A model generated the notes under the pieces. The model worked only from the letters and a program-made list of their open reading frames with translations. It had not been told where the DNA came from and did not search any database. The position numbers were made by a program, and so were the translations under genes. A DNA stretch of 64,000 bases from RUG695 sp050943135 (lineage in GTDB: Bacteria; Planctomycetota; Planctomycetia; Pirellulales; Thermoguttaceae): the NCBI GenBank assembly GCA_050943135.1, contig JBMNOP010000004.1:165573-229572 (forward strand), written 5' to 3'. This document shows, piece by piece, positions 17,724 to 29,100 of the stretch. Position 1 is the stretch's first letter. Every line of letters begins with the position of its first letter.

Positions 17724-19262
17724 CTAGTCCAGGGGAAATTGCTCGGCCTCGGCATCACCATATTGGGTCATGGCATAAAGAGGCATATGGCGGTAATAGA
17801 CTTCCAGCGTCATGCAGAAAAGGCTTGTGACGTAGAGCCTTCCCCCGTCGCCACGGTAGGCATCTTCGTTCGGAGGCCAACTGCCGGCATCATCGCCGCT
17901 TTGCACCTGTTTGCTGATGAGAGTATCGCGAACCATGTTATTCCACTCCGTCCAACGCGGTCCGCCGATGTGGTGGAGAACCTGCGTCGCGTGGTAGATA
18001 TAGTAAGCGTTTTTAAAGTCGGGTCCTTTCTGCCGAAGGTAGTCGGCACCCCGAAGAAGATTCGGGTTTTTCGGGTTCCAGTCAAGGTAGAGTCGGCAGA
18101 GCAGACCGATTGCGGTGGTGGCATCGGTTCCGCGGCTGTCTTGATAGCCGTAACGGGCACCGCCGTCGGCGGCTACCTGGTTGGTGAAGAAGTTGATTGC
18201 CTTTTTCATCACCATCGGGTCGACCGAAAGCCCCCCCATGATCCCGCTCCTGAGGGCCATCACCTGCCAACCGGTAACCGAGGTATCGCCCGGCTGCTGT
18301 CGAGGCAGATAACGCCACCCTCCCATCGCCGGATCTTGGGCACGTTGGATAAAAACGAGTGCCTGTTGGGCGGTGTTGCGGAGGACCTGGTAACGCTTAT
18401 CGCGCTCTTCGGCCCCCATCGCCAAGGCTTCGCAGAGGGCGATCGCCGCCAGACCGTGAGAATACATGCGTCCGCCGTCCCCCGGATTTTGCCCCAGGTC
18501 TCGCAGGTCGTACCCCTCCGGCGAACGAACCCCGTTGGTCAACAGGAATTCGATGCCGCGGGCGACGACCGCCTTGTACTCTCCTTTCGACGGGGTATTC
18601 CCCGCGCCGAGAAAAGGAAGGATCGCCATTGCCGTGGCGGCGTTGACGGCCTTCATGCGCCCGCTATCGGCCCCGGCATCTCGGAACGACCAACTACCGT
18701 CGGGCAACTGTTGCTCAACGAGCCATTTAAGCGCCGCCTGAACCGCGCGCTCACTGGCTTCGTTCCCCCCGCCCGATTTCAAAAGACGCCCCTTCCCCAT
18801 CAGCCGCCCTTCAAGCGCCCCGGCCAGGGGGATCGTCTGAACCGGCTGAACGATTTCGGTCTGATCAATCTCATAGACGTCGGCCAGGCTCAGGTCGGGA
18901 GTCGTCTCGATATTGGTGAAATTCGTCGTCGGTTGCACAATCGTCTCCGGAACTTCCTCGACATCGATGCCAAAGTCGGCTACATCGAGTGAGTCGTCGC
19001 CAAGATTGTCCATATCGAGCGACTCGTTCTCCTCCATCTGGGAATTGATCGCCAGATAGCTTTTAGTTTTTTCCCCCGTACTGATCAGGGCAAGAACGAT
19101 AAGAACGGCCAGCTGAATTCCGAGTGAGATCAGCCAGATCGGGAGAGTTTTCAGCCGATCGACTACATCGTACTCTTCGAGAATCTTATCAAGGGCCGGG
19201 TTAGAGTCGGCATCGACGGCGTGGAGCGGAATCTCCTTCTTCGGGTCTTTTTTCCGGGTCAT
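17724..19262 (-). CDS. Membrane-anchored squalene-cyclase/prenyltransferase-fold repeat protein
   Basis: 512 residues from the ATG at 19262, which has an AGGGGA site; a GTG at 19343 would add 27 residues with a poorer site. One membrane helix (around residues 30-55, IWLISLGIQLAVLIVLAL) is followed by an acidic linker. From ~180 come alpha/alpha-barrel repeats with the squalene-cyclase signatures WLVEQQLPDGSW, GGWRYLPRQ and YYIYHATQVLHH. No DxDD-type catalytic motif is evident, so cyclase activity is not supported. Many planctomycete genomes carry such proteins of unknown function. It is monocistronic with a good minus-strand promoter at 19416-19444. Confidence 0.8.
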   Translation of the reverse strand: MTRKKDPKKEIPLHAVDADSNPALDKILEEYDVVDRLKTLPIWLISLGIQLAVLIVLALISTGEKTKSYLAINSQMEENESLDMDNLGDDSLDVADFGIDVEEVPETIVQPTTNFTNIETTPDLSLADVYEIDQTEIVQPVQTIPLAGALEGRLMGKGRLLKSGGGNEASERAVQAALKWLVEQQLPDGSWSFRDAGADSGRMKAVNAATAMAILPFLGAGNTPSKGEYKAVVARGIEFLLTNGVRSPEGYDLRDLGQNPGDGGRMYSHGLAAIALCEALAMGAEERDKRYQVLRNTAQQALVFIQRAQDPAMGGWRYLPRQQPGDTSVTGWQVMALRSGIMGGLSVDPMVMKKAINFFTNQVAADGGARYGYQDSRGTDATTAIGLLCRLYLDWNPKNPNLLRGADYLRQKGPDFKNAYYIYHATQVLHHIGGPRWTEWNNMVRDTLISKQVQSGDDAGSWPPNEDAYRGDGGRLYVTSLFCMTLEVYYRHMPLYAMTQYGDAEAEQFPLD

Positions 19263-19415
19263 TTTTTCCCCTGGACGAGAACGTCGGCTTTTACCGTCTG
19301 CGGAATTTTCACTGTTTGGATGCGACTGACCTGAAAAAACCACCTCGGGATCCCGTTTCCGCTCTGAAATTCTTGAAATTTCCCCCTTCTCCCTATTCTC
19401 ACCCGACAGGAATCT

Positions 19416-19444
19416 ATTATAATTGGCTTACCCGTGATTGGCAA
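19416..19444 (-). promoter_or_regulatory. Sigma70-type promoter for the squalene-cyclase-fold gene
   Basis: On the minus strand TTGCCA, a 17-bp spacer and a perfect TATAAT, giving a leader of ~150 nt to the ATG at 19262. Confidence 0.65.
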
Positions 19445-19541
19445 TAAGGGCGAGCGGCCTTTCCCCCTTTCGTCGCCTCCGGCATGGTACTCCCGCCCGA
19501 AAATACCACAGGGCGGTTGGAGTCCGTTTTCGAAAAAAAAG

Positions 19542-19569
19542 TTGCATAAGTTGATTTAATAAATATTTT
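19542..19569 (+). promoter_or_regulatory. Candidate promoter of rpmG
   Basis: TTGCAT, a 16-bp AT-rich spacer and TATTTT, ending 23 nt before the rpmG ATG. Plausible from position and AT content, but the hexamers are imperfect. Confidence 0.35.
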
Positions 19570-19592
19570 CACTAACAGAAACAGGTTACATC

Positions 19593-19763
19593 ATGGCTGG
19601 GAAGAGAACTAAGAAGAAGGCCGAAACAGTCTATCTCGTCTGCGAAGAAACCGGCGATTACAACTATATTGTCCGCCGCAAGCCGGGTGGCGAAAAGCTG
19701 AAGCTCAGCAAATACTCGCCCCGTCTTCGAAAACACACCCTCCACGCTGAGAAGAAAAAGTAA
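19593..19763 (+). CDS. rpmG: 50S ribosomal protein L33
   Basis: A 56-residue frame, MAGKRTKKKAETVYLVCEE followed by TGDYNYIVRRKP, KLKLSKYSPRLRKHTLHAEKK and stop. This is the L33 pattern: a basic N-terminus, the T-G-x-Y-x-Y-x-x-x-R/K strand and the KYxPxLRKHxxxxEKK end. Only one Cys is visible (Cys17), so it is not the four-Cys zinc-binding form. Size and basic composition fit a component of the large ribosomal subunit. It lies alone, ~165 nt ahead of recJ on the same strand. Confidence 0.95.
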   Translation: MAGKRTKKKAETVYLVCEETGDYNYIVRRKPGGEKLKLSKYSPRLRKHTLHAEKKK

Positions 19764-19929
19764 ATTGTCGTCGGAAGCCGCCGGCACGATCGGCGGTTGA
19801 CGGTGTTTCGGCCCTCGCCCAACCACGCCCGTGGAGGGCCGGTTGGGTTGGTTGTGTCTCGATGCATAAACGGCACACGCTCGGTCGGAACTTGTACAAT
19901 TCTGCAATTTCTTCCCGGGAGCGAAAGTC

Positions 19930-21909
19930 ATGTCCGTTAGAAAACCTAAGGACAAGAAGATCTGGATTTCGCGTCCCTTTGACCCGGATCACATTGGGCG
20001 TCTGGCAAAAGTCGCCGGTATTTCTCCGATCGTAGCTCAGCTTCTCTACGCCCGTGGGATCACCGACCCCGCCGAGATTAAAGCGTTCCTCGCCCCGGCC
20101 AACCTTGCCCGCGGGCTTTATCCGCCCGAAACCCTTCCGGGGTGTCTCGACGCGGCCGAAGTTATCGTCGACGCGATTCGTTCCGATCAAAAGATTACCG
20201 TCTACGGCGACTACGACGTAGATGGCATGACAGCCACGGCGATTCTGGTCCAAGCGATTGAAATCGTCGGGGGGCGCGCCTCTTATTTTGTTCCGAACCG
20301 ACTCGATCAAGGTTACGGACTCAGTCGAGAATCGATCGACCGGTTGAAAGCGACCGGGACCAAACTCATTGTCACGGTTGACTGCGGAATCACCAGTCTC
20401 GAAGAAGCCGAATATGCCCGCGAAAACGGTATAAAACTTGTCGTTACCGATCACCATACCCCGGTCACCGATCCGGAAACGGGGGAGCTTCGCCTTCCGG
20501 ATGTTGAGGCGATCGTCCATCCGCTTCTTGACAAAACCGGTTTCAAAAAGTGTCCGTGGCCGGAGCTTTGCGGCGCGGTGGTAGCGCTTAAACTCGCCTG
20601 GGCCCTGGGCATTGCCGCCGAGGGAAAAGGAGAACAACAGGTCAACGAGCAAATGCGGATGTTCCTGGTTCGCGCCATCGGACTGGCAGCTCTCGGCACC
20701 ATTGCCGACGTTGTCCCCCTGCGCGACGAAAACCGCACCATTGTTCGTTTCGCACTGGGGAAAAGTCTGCAAGAACATCTGCCGCTCGGACTGGAATACC
20801 TGATCGAAATTGCGGGGCTGAACGTCTATCGTAAAAACATTACCAGTGAAGATATCGGTTTTTCGATTGCGCCGCGGCTGAATGCAGCCGGACGGGAAGT
20901 TCTCTCCCGAGAATCTGTCAGGGACGAGGCCGACGCCAAGAACAGGGAACTGGCCAAATCTCTTTTAAGCAACCCCAACCGACTCGCGGCGGCTGGTCAG
21001 ATGGGTCTGGCAAGTCTCGGTGTCGAGCTGCTGATCACCGATCGACCCGACCGTGCACGCGACTTGGCCCCCTTTATCAACAACCTGAACGAAACCCGCC
21101 AAAAGCTCGAACGGCGGATCATGACCGACGCGCTCCGTACCATCGAAAGCGAATATCAAGACGCATCGGCATTTGTTTTGGCAAGTCACGATTGGCATCC
21201 GGGGGTCATCGGGATCGTCGCCGGCCGACTCGCCGAACGTTACCACCGTCCCGTGGTGATGATCGCGCTTCGGGCGAACGACGCGGGAACGGGTTCCGGC
21301 CGGGGGATTCCCGATTCCGAGTTTAGTCTCTACGATGCTTTCGAACATTGTCGCGAATATCTGGAACGGTTCGGCGGCCATGCCGCGGCAGCGGGCCTCG
21401 GAATCAAAGAAGAGAACATTGTGCCGTTCCGTGAAATGTTCTGTGATTATGTGGCCGGGCATCTTTCGGACCAGTCACATATTCCGAAGATCAAGATCGA
21501 CGGCGAATATCCCCTTTCGGTCTTCAATCAACAGACGGTTGCCGAAATCGATCGGATGTCTCCGTTCGGCGAAGGGAATCCGCGCCCGGTCTTCGTTACC
21601 TACGGGGTGTCGCTCGTTGGCTCGGCCCGCCGAATCGGCGCCAAAATGCGGGTGAAAACCCGAGAGGACGACCCTAAAAAAGAGGAGTTTCTCGGCCGCA
21701 CCTTTTCGGGCAAGTTCCGCCAATACCGGGACAAGCGTCGTGCCATCGCGTTCGGCCAAGGCGACTGGGTCGATCAACTGAACGAACTTACCGAAACAAA
21801 TCCGGGGATCACGTTCGACATCGCCTTCCATGTGGCGTTCAACGACTACTGCAACCAGGTGGAACTGCGAATCCTCGACTGGCGCGTCTCGGAAAGTAAA
21901 AAACCATAG
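19930..21909 (+). CDS. recJ: Single-stranded-DNA-specific exonuclease RecJ
   Basis: 659 residues, somewhat longer than the usual ~570. RecJ degrades single-stranded DNA 5' to 3' in recombination and mismatch repair. The DHH-phosphoesterase motifs are complete: DYDVDG near residue 95, VDCGIT near 140, DHH near 174, and the DHHA1 motif GGHAAAAGL near 482 followed by the C-terminal OB-type domain. Extra length is in the region between the DHH and DHHA1 domains and at the C-terminus (basic stretch around the RTFSGKFRQYRDK segment). The start has a GGGAG site 8-9 nt before the ATG. The next gene is convergent, with stops 19 nt apart. Confidence 0.96.
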   Translation: MSVRKPKDKKIWISRPFDPDHIGRLAKVAGISPIVAQLLYARGITDPAEIKAFLAPANLARGLYPPETLPGCLDAAEVIVDAIRSDQKITVYGDYDVDGMTATAILVQAIEIVGGRASYFVPNRLDQGYGLSRESIDRLKATGTKLIVTVDCGITSLEEAEYARENGIKLVVTDHHTPVTDPETGELRLPDVEAIVHPLLDKTGFKKCPWPELCGAVVALKLAWALGIAAEGKGEQQVNEQMRMFLVRAIGLAALGTIADVVPLRDENRTIVRFALGKSLQEHLPLGLEYLIEIAGLNVYRKNITSEDIGFSIAPRLNAAGREVLSRESVRDEADAKNRELAKSLLSNPNRLAAAGQMGLASLGVELLITDRPDRARDLAPFINNLNETRQKLERRIMTDALRTIESEYQDASAFVLASHDWHPGVIGIVAGRLAERYHRPVVMIALRANDAGTGSGRGIPDSEFSLYDAFEHCREYLERFGGHAAAAGLGIKEENIVPFREMFCDYVAGHLSDQSHIPKIKIDGEYPLSVFNQQTVAEIDRMSPFGEGNPRPVFVTYGVSLVGSARRIGAKMRVKTREDDPKKEEFLGRTFSGKFRQYRDKRRAIAFGQGDWVDQLNELTETNPGITFDIAFHVAFNDYCNQVELRILDWRVSESKKP

Positions 21910-21928
21910 GCGCCGGAAAAAGATTCCC

Positions 21929-23170
21929 TCAGACCTTCACAAACTTCCCGCACCTGTAGAGAGCCCACAGGATAAAGTAGATAACCAGGAAATGAACGGT
22001 CGTCAATAGAACCGGGTACCACGTACCGAGATACTGTTCGGTACCGAAGAAGATCTGATTGATATTTTCCAAAAAAAATCCATTGTTCAGCGTGCCGAGA
22101 ATGTACGCAACCAGGGCATTCATTCCGATGACCGTCAGGAAATGTGACCCGAGACGAAACCGTAGTAGGTCGTGAATCAGATAGAGGAGCGCCAAAAGGA
22201 GGAAACTGATCCCACTGCTCAGAAGAGTCATCGATGGTGTCCAGACACTCATAATCAACGGACAGTAGCCAAATGTTTCTTCGGGAATCATACTCCATCC
22301 GTAACCGGCTGCGCCCAAAAGCACACCGAGGAGCAGGAGTTTCAGAAAAACACCGAGCGTTCCGGGCACCGACATTTTCTCGGCGGGAACCGTCTCTTCC
22401 TTCTTCCCCCCAGGCGCGGGTGCGGACGCCTGCAAATGGCTTCGGGTCAGCGTGCCGGCGAAAACCCCCGTCATCGTGGTCACGATAAAGGTCATACCGG
22501 GAAGAATCCAGGCTTGCGTCCCGCCGGCATTCCAGTGCCCGACCATCACCACGTGGTCAACCCACTCGGCCAGCGTGTGCTGACAAACGTAGGTGCCGCC
22601 GCCAACTTCGCCAAACCCGTCTTTGGTCTCAAAGTGAACAAAAGTCTCGAGCCCCCAGTAACCGAAAAGGAGCAAAGCGGTCACGACAATCTGAAGACGC
22701 GCGCTCAAGAAAACATAGAGGAGCGCCGAAAAGAGGTACCCGACCGCAATCGCTTGTAACGGACTGCAATACAGATGAAGCGAATCGAGTTTCAGGGAAA
22801 GGAGATTTCCCTGTAGCATTGCGCCGAGAATCCAAAGGAGCAAAAATCGACGTAACACGCGAAACCAGAATCGCCAGGTCACACATCCCCCTTCGGATTT
22901 CTTATAACGCGCCAGCGCATACGGTATCGCGGCACCGGCTATAAAGAGAAAGAGGGGCATGATCTGGTCCCACGCGGTAAACCCGTCCCATGTGCAAAGC
23001 TCCATTTGGCGCAAGAGACAACCGAGAAACTCATTCGATTGAAAAAGGCTCTCCAGCGGTCCCCGAGCAAGCGCGATGACAAGAGGCCCGATCAACAAAA
23101 GGAAGAGCATACCCAATCCGCGCAGGGCATCAAGTGAATAGAGTCGGGGGGGATTCTTCGTTCCTGACAT
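21929..23170 (-). CDS. DUF5009 / HGSNAT-like membrane acyltransferase
   Basis: 413 residues with ~10 hydrophobic helices. The N-terminal RLYSLDALRGLGMLFLL motif and the WDGFTAWDQIMPLFLFIAGAAIPYAL block are the hallmarks of the DUF5009 family, relatives of heparan-alpha-glucosaminide N-acetyltransferase and NagX. Such proteins are thought to transfer acyl groups to sugars across the inner membrane. A conserved His is not pinned down here. The ATG lies 10 nt after the stop of the giant secretin-repeat gene, so the two are probably one transcript. A link between acylation of a glycan and that surface or periplasmic protein is only a guess. Confidence 0.85.
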   Translation of the reverse strand: MSGTKNPPRLYSLDALRGLGMLFLLLIGPLVIALARGPLESLFQSNEFLGCLLRQMELCTWDGFTAWDQIMPLFLFIAGAAIPYALARYKKSEGGCVTWRFWFRVLRRFLLLWILGAMLQGNLLSLKLDSLHLYCSPLQAIAVGYLFSALLYVFLSARLQIVVTALLLFGYWGLETFVHFETKDGFGEVGGGTYVCQHTLAEWVDHVVMVGHWNAGGTQAWILPGMTFIVTTMTGVFAGTLTRSHLQASAPAPGGKKEETVPAEKMSVPGTLGVFLKLLLLGVLLGAAGYGWSMIPEETFGYCPLIMSVWTPSMTLLSSGISFLLLALLYLIHDLLRFRLGSHFLTVIGMNALVAYILGTLNNGFFLENINQIFFGTEQYLGTWYPVLLTTVHFLVIYFILWALYRCGKFVKV

Positions 23171-23180
23171 ACGCTTTTTC

Positions 23181-26100
23181 TCAGAATTGCCGCGGTTGGC
23201 GAGTATATTGCGGACTGATGGTGTAGGGGCTGACCAAAATGTAATTGTTCTGAGGACCTTTCAGGTTATCGATATATTTCTGAAAGACCATTGCGTTAAG
23301 TTCTTCCAACGGAACGACTTTTACCTGACTTGTCTTATCTTCGAGGATTTCCGCGTCAGCCTCTTTGACATACTCTGCGATCTCTTCGGCCAGTTCCTTC
23401 GGTGCGTAGACTTCAAGAATATTGGCATCGGTGTTCGGCAGAATACGGGGCGAAAGTCCGCCGGGAAGCTTCATCGACATAAACTTCAGCTGAAAGACAT
23501 TCAGAACCTGCTGAGCCATCTTCGTTACCGATGTGTTGCGTACCGGTATTTTTACCGGCTTGGTGATCGGCTGCGGGAAAAGTTCGGCTTTGTCGAGGAG
23601 CGCGATCATCGCACCGGCCTCGTCACGATCCGCCTTTTTCCCTTTGACCATAATTGTGTTCATCACGTCGTCGGGCTGAAGTTGAAGACGCGGACCGCCC
23701 GAGATCGGCTTGACCGTCACACCGCCGCGCGTCGAGACCGGGGGCGTCGTCGGTTTCGGGTTTAATTTGTCGGCCATGTAGACACGCAGTCGCGCAATCA
23801 TCTGGTCGACACTCACGTTTTCGACTTTGTAGACCGAGTAATCCCGGTCTTCCATCACGAGTTTCCTCTCGGCGGCCTCACGGTACTGCCGAGTCAGGGC
23901 ACGAATATTCTTGGTCGTTTTTTCCGGTTCGGAAGCGCCCTCATCACTCGGCTCGCGATCGAAAAAATCGACGCCTTCGGTCGTGGCCGAAGAACCGCGC
24001 TCACGCAGAACGGCCAGAAGTCTCTGCTGGAAGTCATCGAGCGCGGCAGTATCGGACGAGGTGATCGTAACCGAGTGATCCGGATTAAAGATGGCGTAAA
24101 TTGGTTCCGATTTCGGGGTAACCCCCTCGGCGGCCCCGACCTGCGAGGCGACCAAGACCGCCAAGCCGCGAACAAAACCTCTCAATATCGAAGCAGATTT
24201 TCGGTCCGGGGAAGGCTCGGCACTCCCAGCCGGCGCGGGGTTCTCGACCGGCGCGGAGTTCTGTTCCGGCTCGGTCACGGGCTCGGGCGTCTCGATCCCT
24301 TCGGGGCGCTCTTTCGTCTGAATCATCTTTGTACCGCCACTGACAACCCGGATCGGATTCGGTCGTTGCCAATCCGCTTTCACCTTTCTGACCGCCCCTT
24401 GCAGGTCGCCGTCGGCGTGAATCGTGCGGATGGTTCCGGATCCTTGGATTTTTCGAACCGGAACCTTAGATACCGGAGTCTCGGACACCGCCCCCTCCGG
24501 AGCCGTCGTGCGGGCCGGTTGGTCACGCAAACTCGTTTCGCCTGCCTGGATCAGGAACTGTCGGATCTCTTCCTGCTTCTTGGCGGTCGCGCGAATGTAG
24601 AGCTTGTCGGCATATTCGTCGGGCTGAACATCGACGAACGTACCGTCGGACTCGAGCATCGTCGAGATGACACTGGCCGCGGTGTCCGGTTCCAATTCAT
24701 ACAGATCGTACACCGCCAGGACCGTCGGTTCCGGTGCCAGGGCGTCAATAACACTCTCGATCACCCGATGTTCTTCGGGACGTGCCAAGGCGACCAGCTT
24801 ACCGGTCGAATAGTCAACCTGCATATCGACGGAACGCCCCTGATGCCGGAAGACGCCCCGGAGAGTGTAATAGACGAGCGAGTTGCGCAAGGTGTAGGTT
24901 CGGACCTCCATTCCCGAATCGGAAAGACCGCCGCGTCGAATTTGGGCAATCATGTCCGAAACCTTCGCAATCTGTTCGGCATTCCCCTGAACAACCAGAC
25001 TCTGGTTGGCGGTATCGACGCTGACCTTAAACTCGGGATCGTTGGCATAGAGCGTTTGCAGGTGCGTGAGGATCGAGGTTGCCGAAAGTCCGGTAATGGA
25101 TAAGACGCGAAGATTCGGCTGGGTTGCCTCGTCGGTCCGTTCGATTTCACGGATCAGCTCGGCAACCTTTTCCTGTTGTTGTTCCAGCGCGTTCACCGTA
25201 ATCGTGCGAGAGGCCGGGTCCACGATCGTCAACACCTGATCCTGGTAGAGCGCGCGGACAGCTGCCTGCGCCTGAACCAGGTTCGCGCGGGAAAGATGAT
25301 AGACACGTGTTATCAGACCGTCGGTCACTTTTCTGTTGAACGTTTTGACCGCATCGGCAATTTTGGCGTGATCGGTTTCCCTGGCCCAAACAATGACCTG
25401 GTTCGGCTCGGTCCCCGGATTGACCTTCGCGGTCGGGGCGATCTCGGCAATCAACTTGGCCGCGTTGGCGTAGGTAATGTTCCGCAATCCATAGATATCG
25501 AACCGGGCGTGCCGGTTCGGAGTAGCGGCGACCATCTTTTCAATGACACCACCGATTTTTTCCTGGTCGGTCGGCTTGGCATAGATCACGAAGTACCCCG
25601 GGGTCGCCGTCGGCAAGAAAACCGCGTGAGGGCAGATACGCATAATCGCGGTAACTGCCGTCGGGTGCGAAGCGGCGGGCAACTCACCGATGTCGTACGC
25701 GCGAGACATCGGATGCAGGTCGTCTCGCTGCCGTACGTCAATCTCGGCGAGAGCCGCGGCGATTTTCTCCTGCACTGGTTCCGAAGCTTCGGCCAACAGG
25801 TCACCGTTCGACCCGGGATAGATCACGACTTCCGTCGGGAAAGAGCGCGAGAGGAACGCCGCCACGTCAGCAAAGACGATATGTTTTAACGGATAACGTT
25901 TGATCACCGGTTCGGGATACGCTTCGGCGAAGGTGCCGAAATATTTTTCCGCAAGCTGATGATCCGAGGGGGACCCCCACATCAAGACGCCCCCTCCGGT
26001 CAGCGGATAGAGTTGCGCGCCCGGAAGGCTCGGGGCCAATTGTGTGACAGCCTGAGCAGAATGTTTGGGGTCGACCCGGTAGACTTTCGGCGTGATCGCG

Positions 26101-29100
26101 GCGGTGTCGCTCTCGTAAATCGTATCGATTTTGGCAACGATACCACGGATTTTCTCCTGTTGTTCCGGCTTGGCAAACGCATAGAACTCGCCCGGCTGTT
26201 TTCCGGGGATGATCCCCGCACCGGGGACCGAGGTCGTCAGGATTTGCAGCAATGTTTTGTAGTTGGCATGGCTTAGGGTGTAAACCTCGAAAACAGGCTC
26301 GGCTTCAAGTCGTTTGGTTTTCATCGACTCGAAGAACTCGGTAATCAGTTCCTGCTGTGCCTCGGTCGCCACGATCGTAAACTGCTGATAGACGGGATCG
26401 GCCACGAGAACCGCCTGCGGGAACTGGCGGACCAGCGCCGTATAGACCGAGGGGAAGAGTCCGGGCGTAAACCCCTCCATGTCGTAATACTTCGCGGTCA
26501 ACGCCGCGTCACCGACACGTTTCGCGTCGATTTCGGCCAGGGCCGTTTCGATTTGCTTCTGTACGAGGGGAGAACCGAGGACCGTGACCTTCTTGTTCGT
26601 CACGTCCGGGGTAATCGTCGCGTTCGGGGTGAGTTTCTGCAGAAGCGCGACCGCCTCAGCCGGCGGGAGATGGTCGACCGGATAGGAACGATAATTCTCT
26701 TCGACGTTGGCGGTGCAGGCCTCGTCGATAAACTGGACCATTTCGTCGAGGACACGCGCGGTCCCCCAGAGGATGATTTGGTTGGCATACGCGCCGCTAT
26801 AGGCGTATCCCTTTTTACGGAAGAATTGTGAGGTCAGGTAGCGAACCGCCGTATCGCGCGGTACCTTGCAACCGTCCGGAAGGAAAACGCTCTTCATCAT
26901 TTGGTGCGTCTCGGAAGTTTCGAGATTCGTCAGTCCGTCGACAAACCTCGCGATTGATTGCCGGTCGGCCTCGGAGGCAAACGCGATGATCTGGTACGGG
27001 TCGGGCACCGCAAACTGCGCCGCGGGAACCATCTTCTCCAGTACCGACACAACCTGCTGGGCAATGGGACCGGACAGGGAATAGACATCCGAGCTCATTT
27101 CGGAGGCCTGGTCGGTTTGGGAGATGTTTTCCAGGAGTTCGTCGACCTTGTCCAGATCGTTCGGTTCGGCGTAAACCGAGACGGTCCGCGTTCGGGGATC
27201 GACCCGGAAGAAGGTAGGTTTCTCTTTGGAACTCTGCAGATTATTTTTCTGAACCCGGCCGACACTCGACGGGGAAAGGCTCACCGCCGCGGGAAGGAGA
27301 TTCTGAATCATCATCTCGACCGCTTCCGGTTCAAGACTGCCGAACGACCACGACTCAATCCGTTTGTCGGGTAGATTGCTCGGAACGCGAAACTGTTCAA
27401 AGAGTGCGCCGATGAGCGCAAGCTCGCGCGCGGGAGCCAGGACGGTCAGCCGCTGTTCTCCGGTCAGCCGATCGCGCCAGTAGTCCTCTTCCTCATCGTA
27501 CTGCGCGGAATCGTAGTTCACCGCCTCGGTATAGACGTCGGCCGCGGGGAACATGGTTCGGATCAGGCGCTCGAGCGTTCGCGCCTCACCGCCGTTTTTG
27601 GAAATGAAGACGCTGCATTTCGGCCCATTGTAGTCGGAAGTGCCGGTATCCGATTTGGCATTAATCGAGGCAATCTCTTCGGAAATGCGCACATGCTGAT
27701 CAAGCGTCGCCCAGATCAGGAGTCGCCGTCCGGCAGTATCGACCTCGACTTTGATATCGGGATAGATGTTCCGGAATGTGTCACACAGCGCGGTGACGTC
27801 CATTCCGGAAACCGGATAGGCCACCAATTTGAGGTCCACCGGATTGAACGTTTCGATGATGCTTTTCACGCTCTCTTCGATTTTCTTTTGCTCATCGTCT
27901 TTGGCGATAACCATAAGTTGGCGAGCATTTTTATTCACTTCGACTGTCGCTTGCGGGGCGATCTTTTTCAGCGAGCCTGTCAGGGAAACGATCGTCTCGT
28001 CGGTCGGTTCCCTATCGAACGCGTAAAACTTCACGTAAGGTTCGGCCGGGGCAATCGCCCCCTGAATCGCTCCGACATTCTTGTCGATCGTCGCCAGTTC
28101 CGACGGCTTGGCAATCACCAACATCTGACGAGATTCGGGCTGGAGAATGATCTTTGCACCGGGAGCGAACCCCTCGAGAGAATCGACCATCGCCTGGGTC
28201 GGCGTCACTTCAAACGAGTAAACTTTCAGGGTCGGTTCGAGCGGACTCGGTGTTTCGGGATCGGCTTTATCGATGAATGCCAGAAGGTCCTCTTTCGGAA
28301 CCCGTTGCAGGTTCACAAGGAGCGAATCGGTCGCAGGATCGACGCTCGGGGTCAGTTTCGGGAACGCCGCGTGAATCAGGGTCGATAACGTTTGGGCCGG
28401 GAGCCGTCGCGGCTGGATCCGCAAGAAACGGTCAGATTCGGCCACTGCAGGTTTGATGTCCAGTGTGGCAAGGAACTCGACCGCGGCGGCCACGACTTTC
28501 CGCGTGCCGCTGACCAACAGCCGGTTCCCGCTCGGTTCGACGGTTACAGTCGCTTCGGGAAGCGTTCCCTGCAGAACCGGAATCAGCGCCCACGCCTCGG
28601 CGTATTTCAGATCGTAATACTGTGCGGTCTTTTGAAGTTCCGCGGGTCGCCCTTGCGTGCGGAGTCTGTCGAGCAACATCCGGAATTTTTCATGCTGGCC
28701 GGGAAAAGCCCAGATGCCGAGCAACTCGTTTTCGTAGCCGATCACCCGCAACAGGCCGTTTTCCTTCTCGAACTCGGGCAGGAGCGCATCGAAAGATTTT
28801 TTAAGCTCGGTCTCGAGCGAATAGGCGGCAAAGACCTTCTCTTCGCTTTCCGGAAACACTTCCTGGAGACGATCGAGTTCCCGCATCACCTTCTCCTGGA
28901 TTTCGGGACGAGCCTTTATCAAGAGAAGATTCGGATTGTCTTCGCTCCGTTCAACCTTTTCGGCTTCCGGAAGCACTTCGCGAACCCGTTCGAGAAATTC
29001 GTCGGTCACACGACGCTCCAGCGGGTAGTAACAGGTCTGATCCGTTTCGGGAAGGGATTCTTCGGCCTTGGCGATAATCTGCTCTGCCCCTTCCCGGTCA

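Noticed and set aside
17676..18992. Plus-strand open frame (438 codons) opposite the squalene-cyclase-fold gene
   Set aside because: Shadow of a clear alpha/alpha-repeat protein with its own promoter; no recognisable motif.
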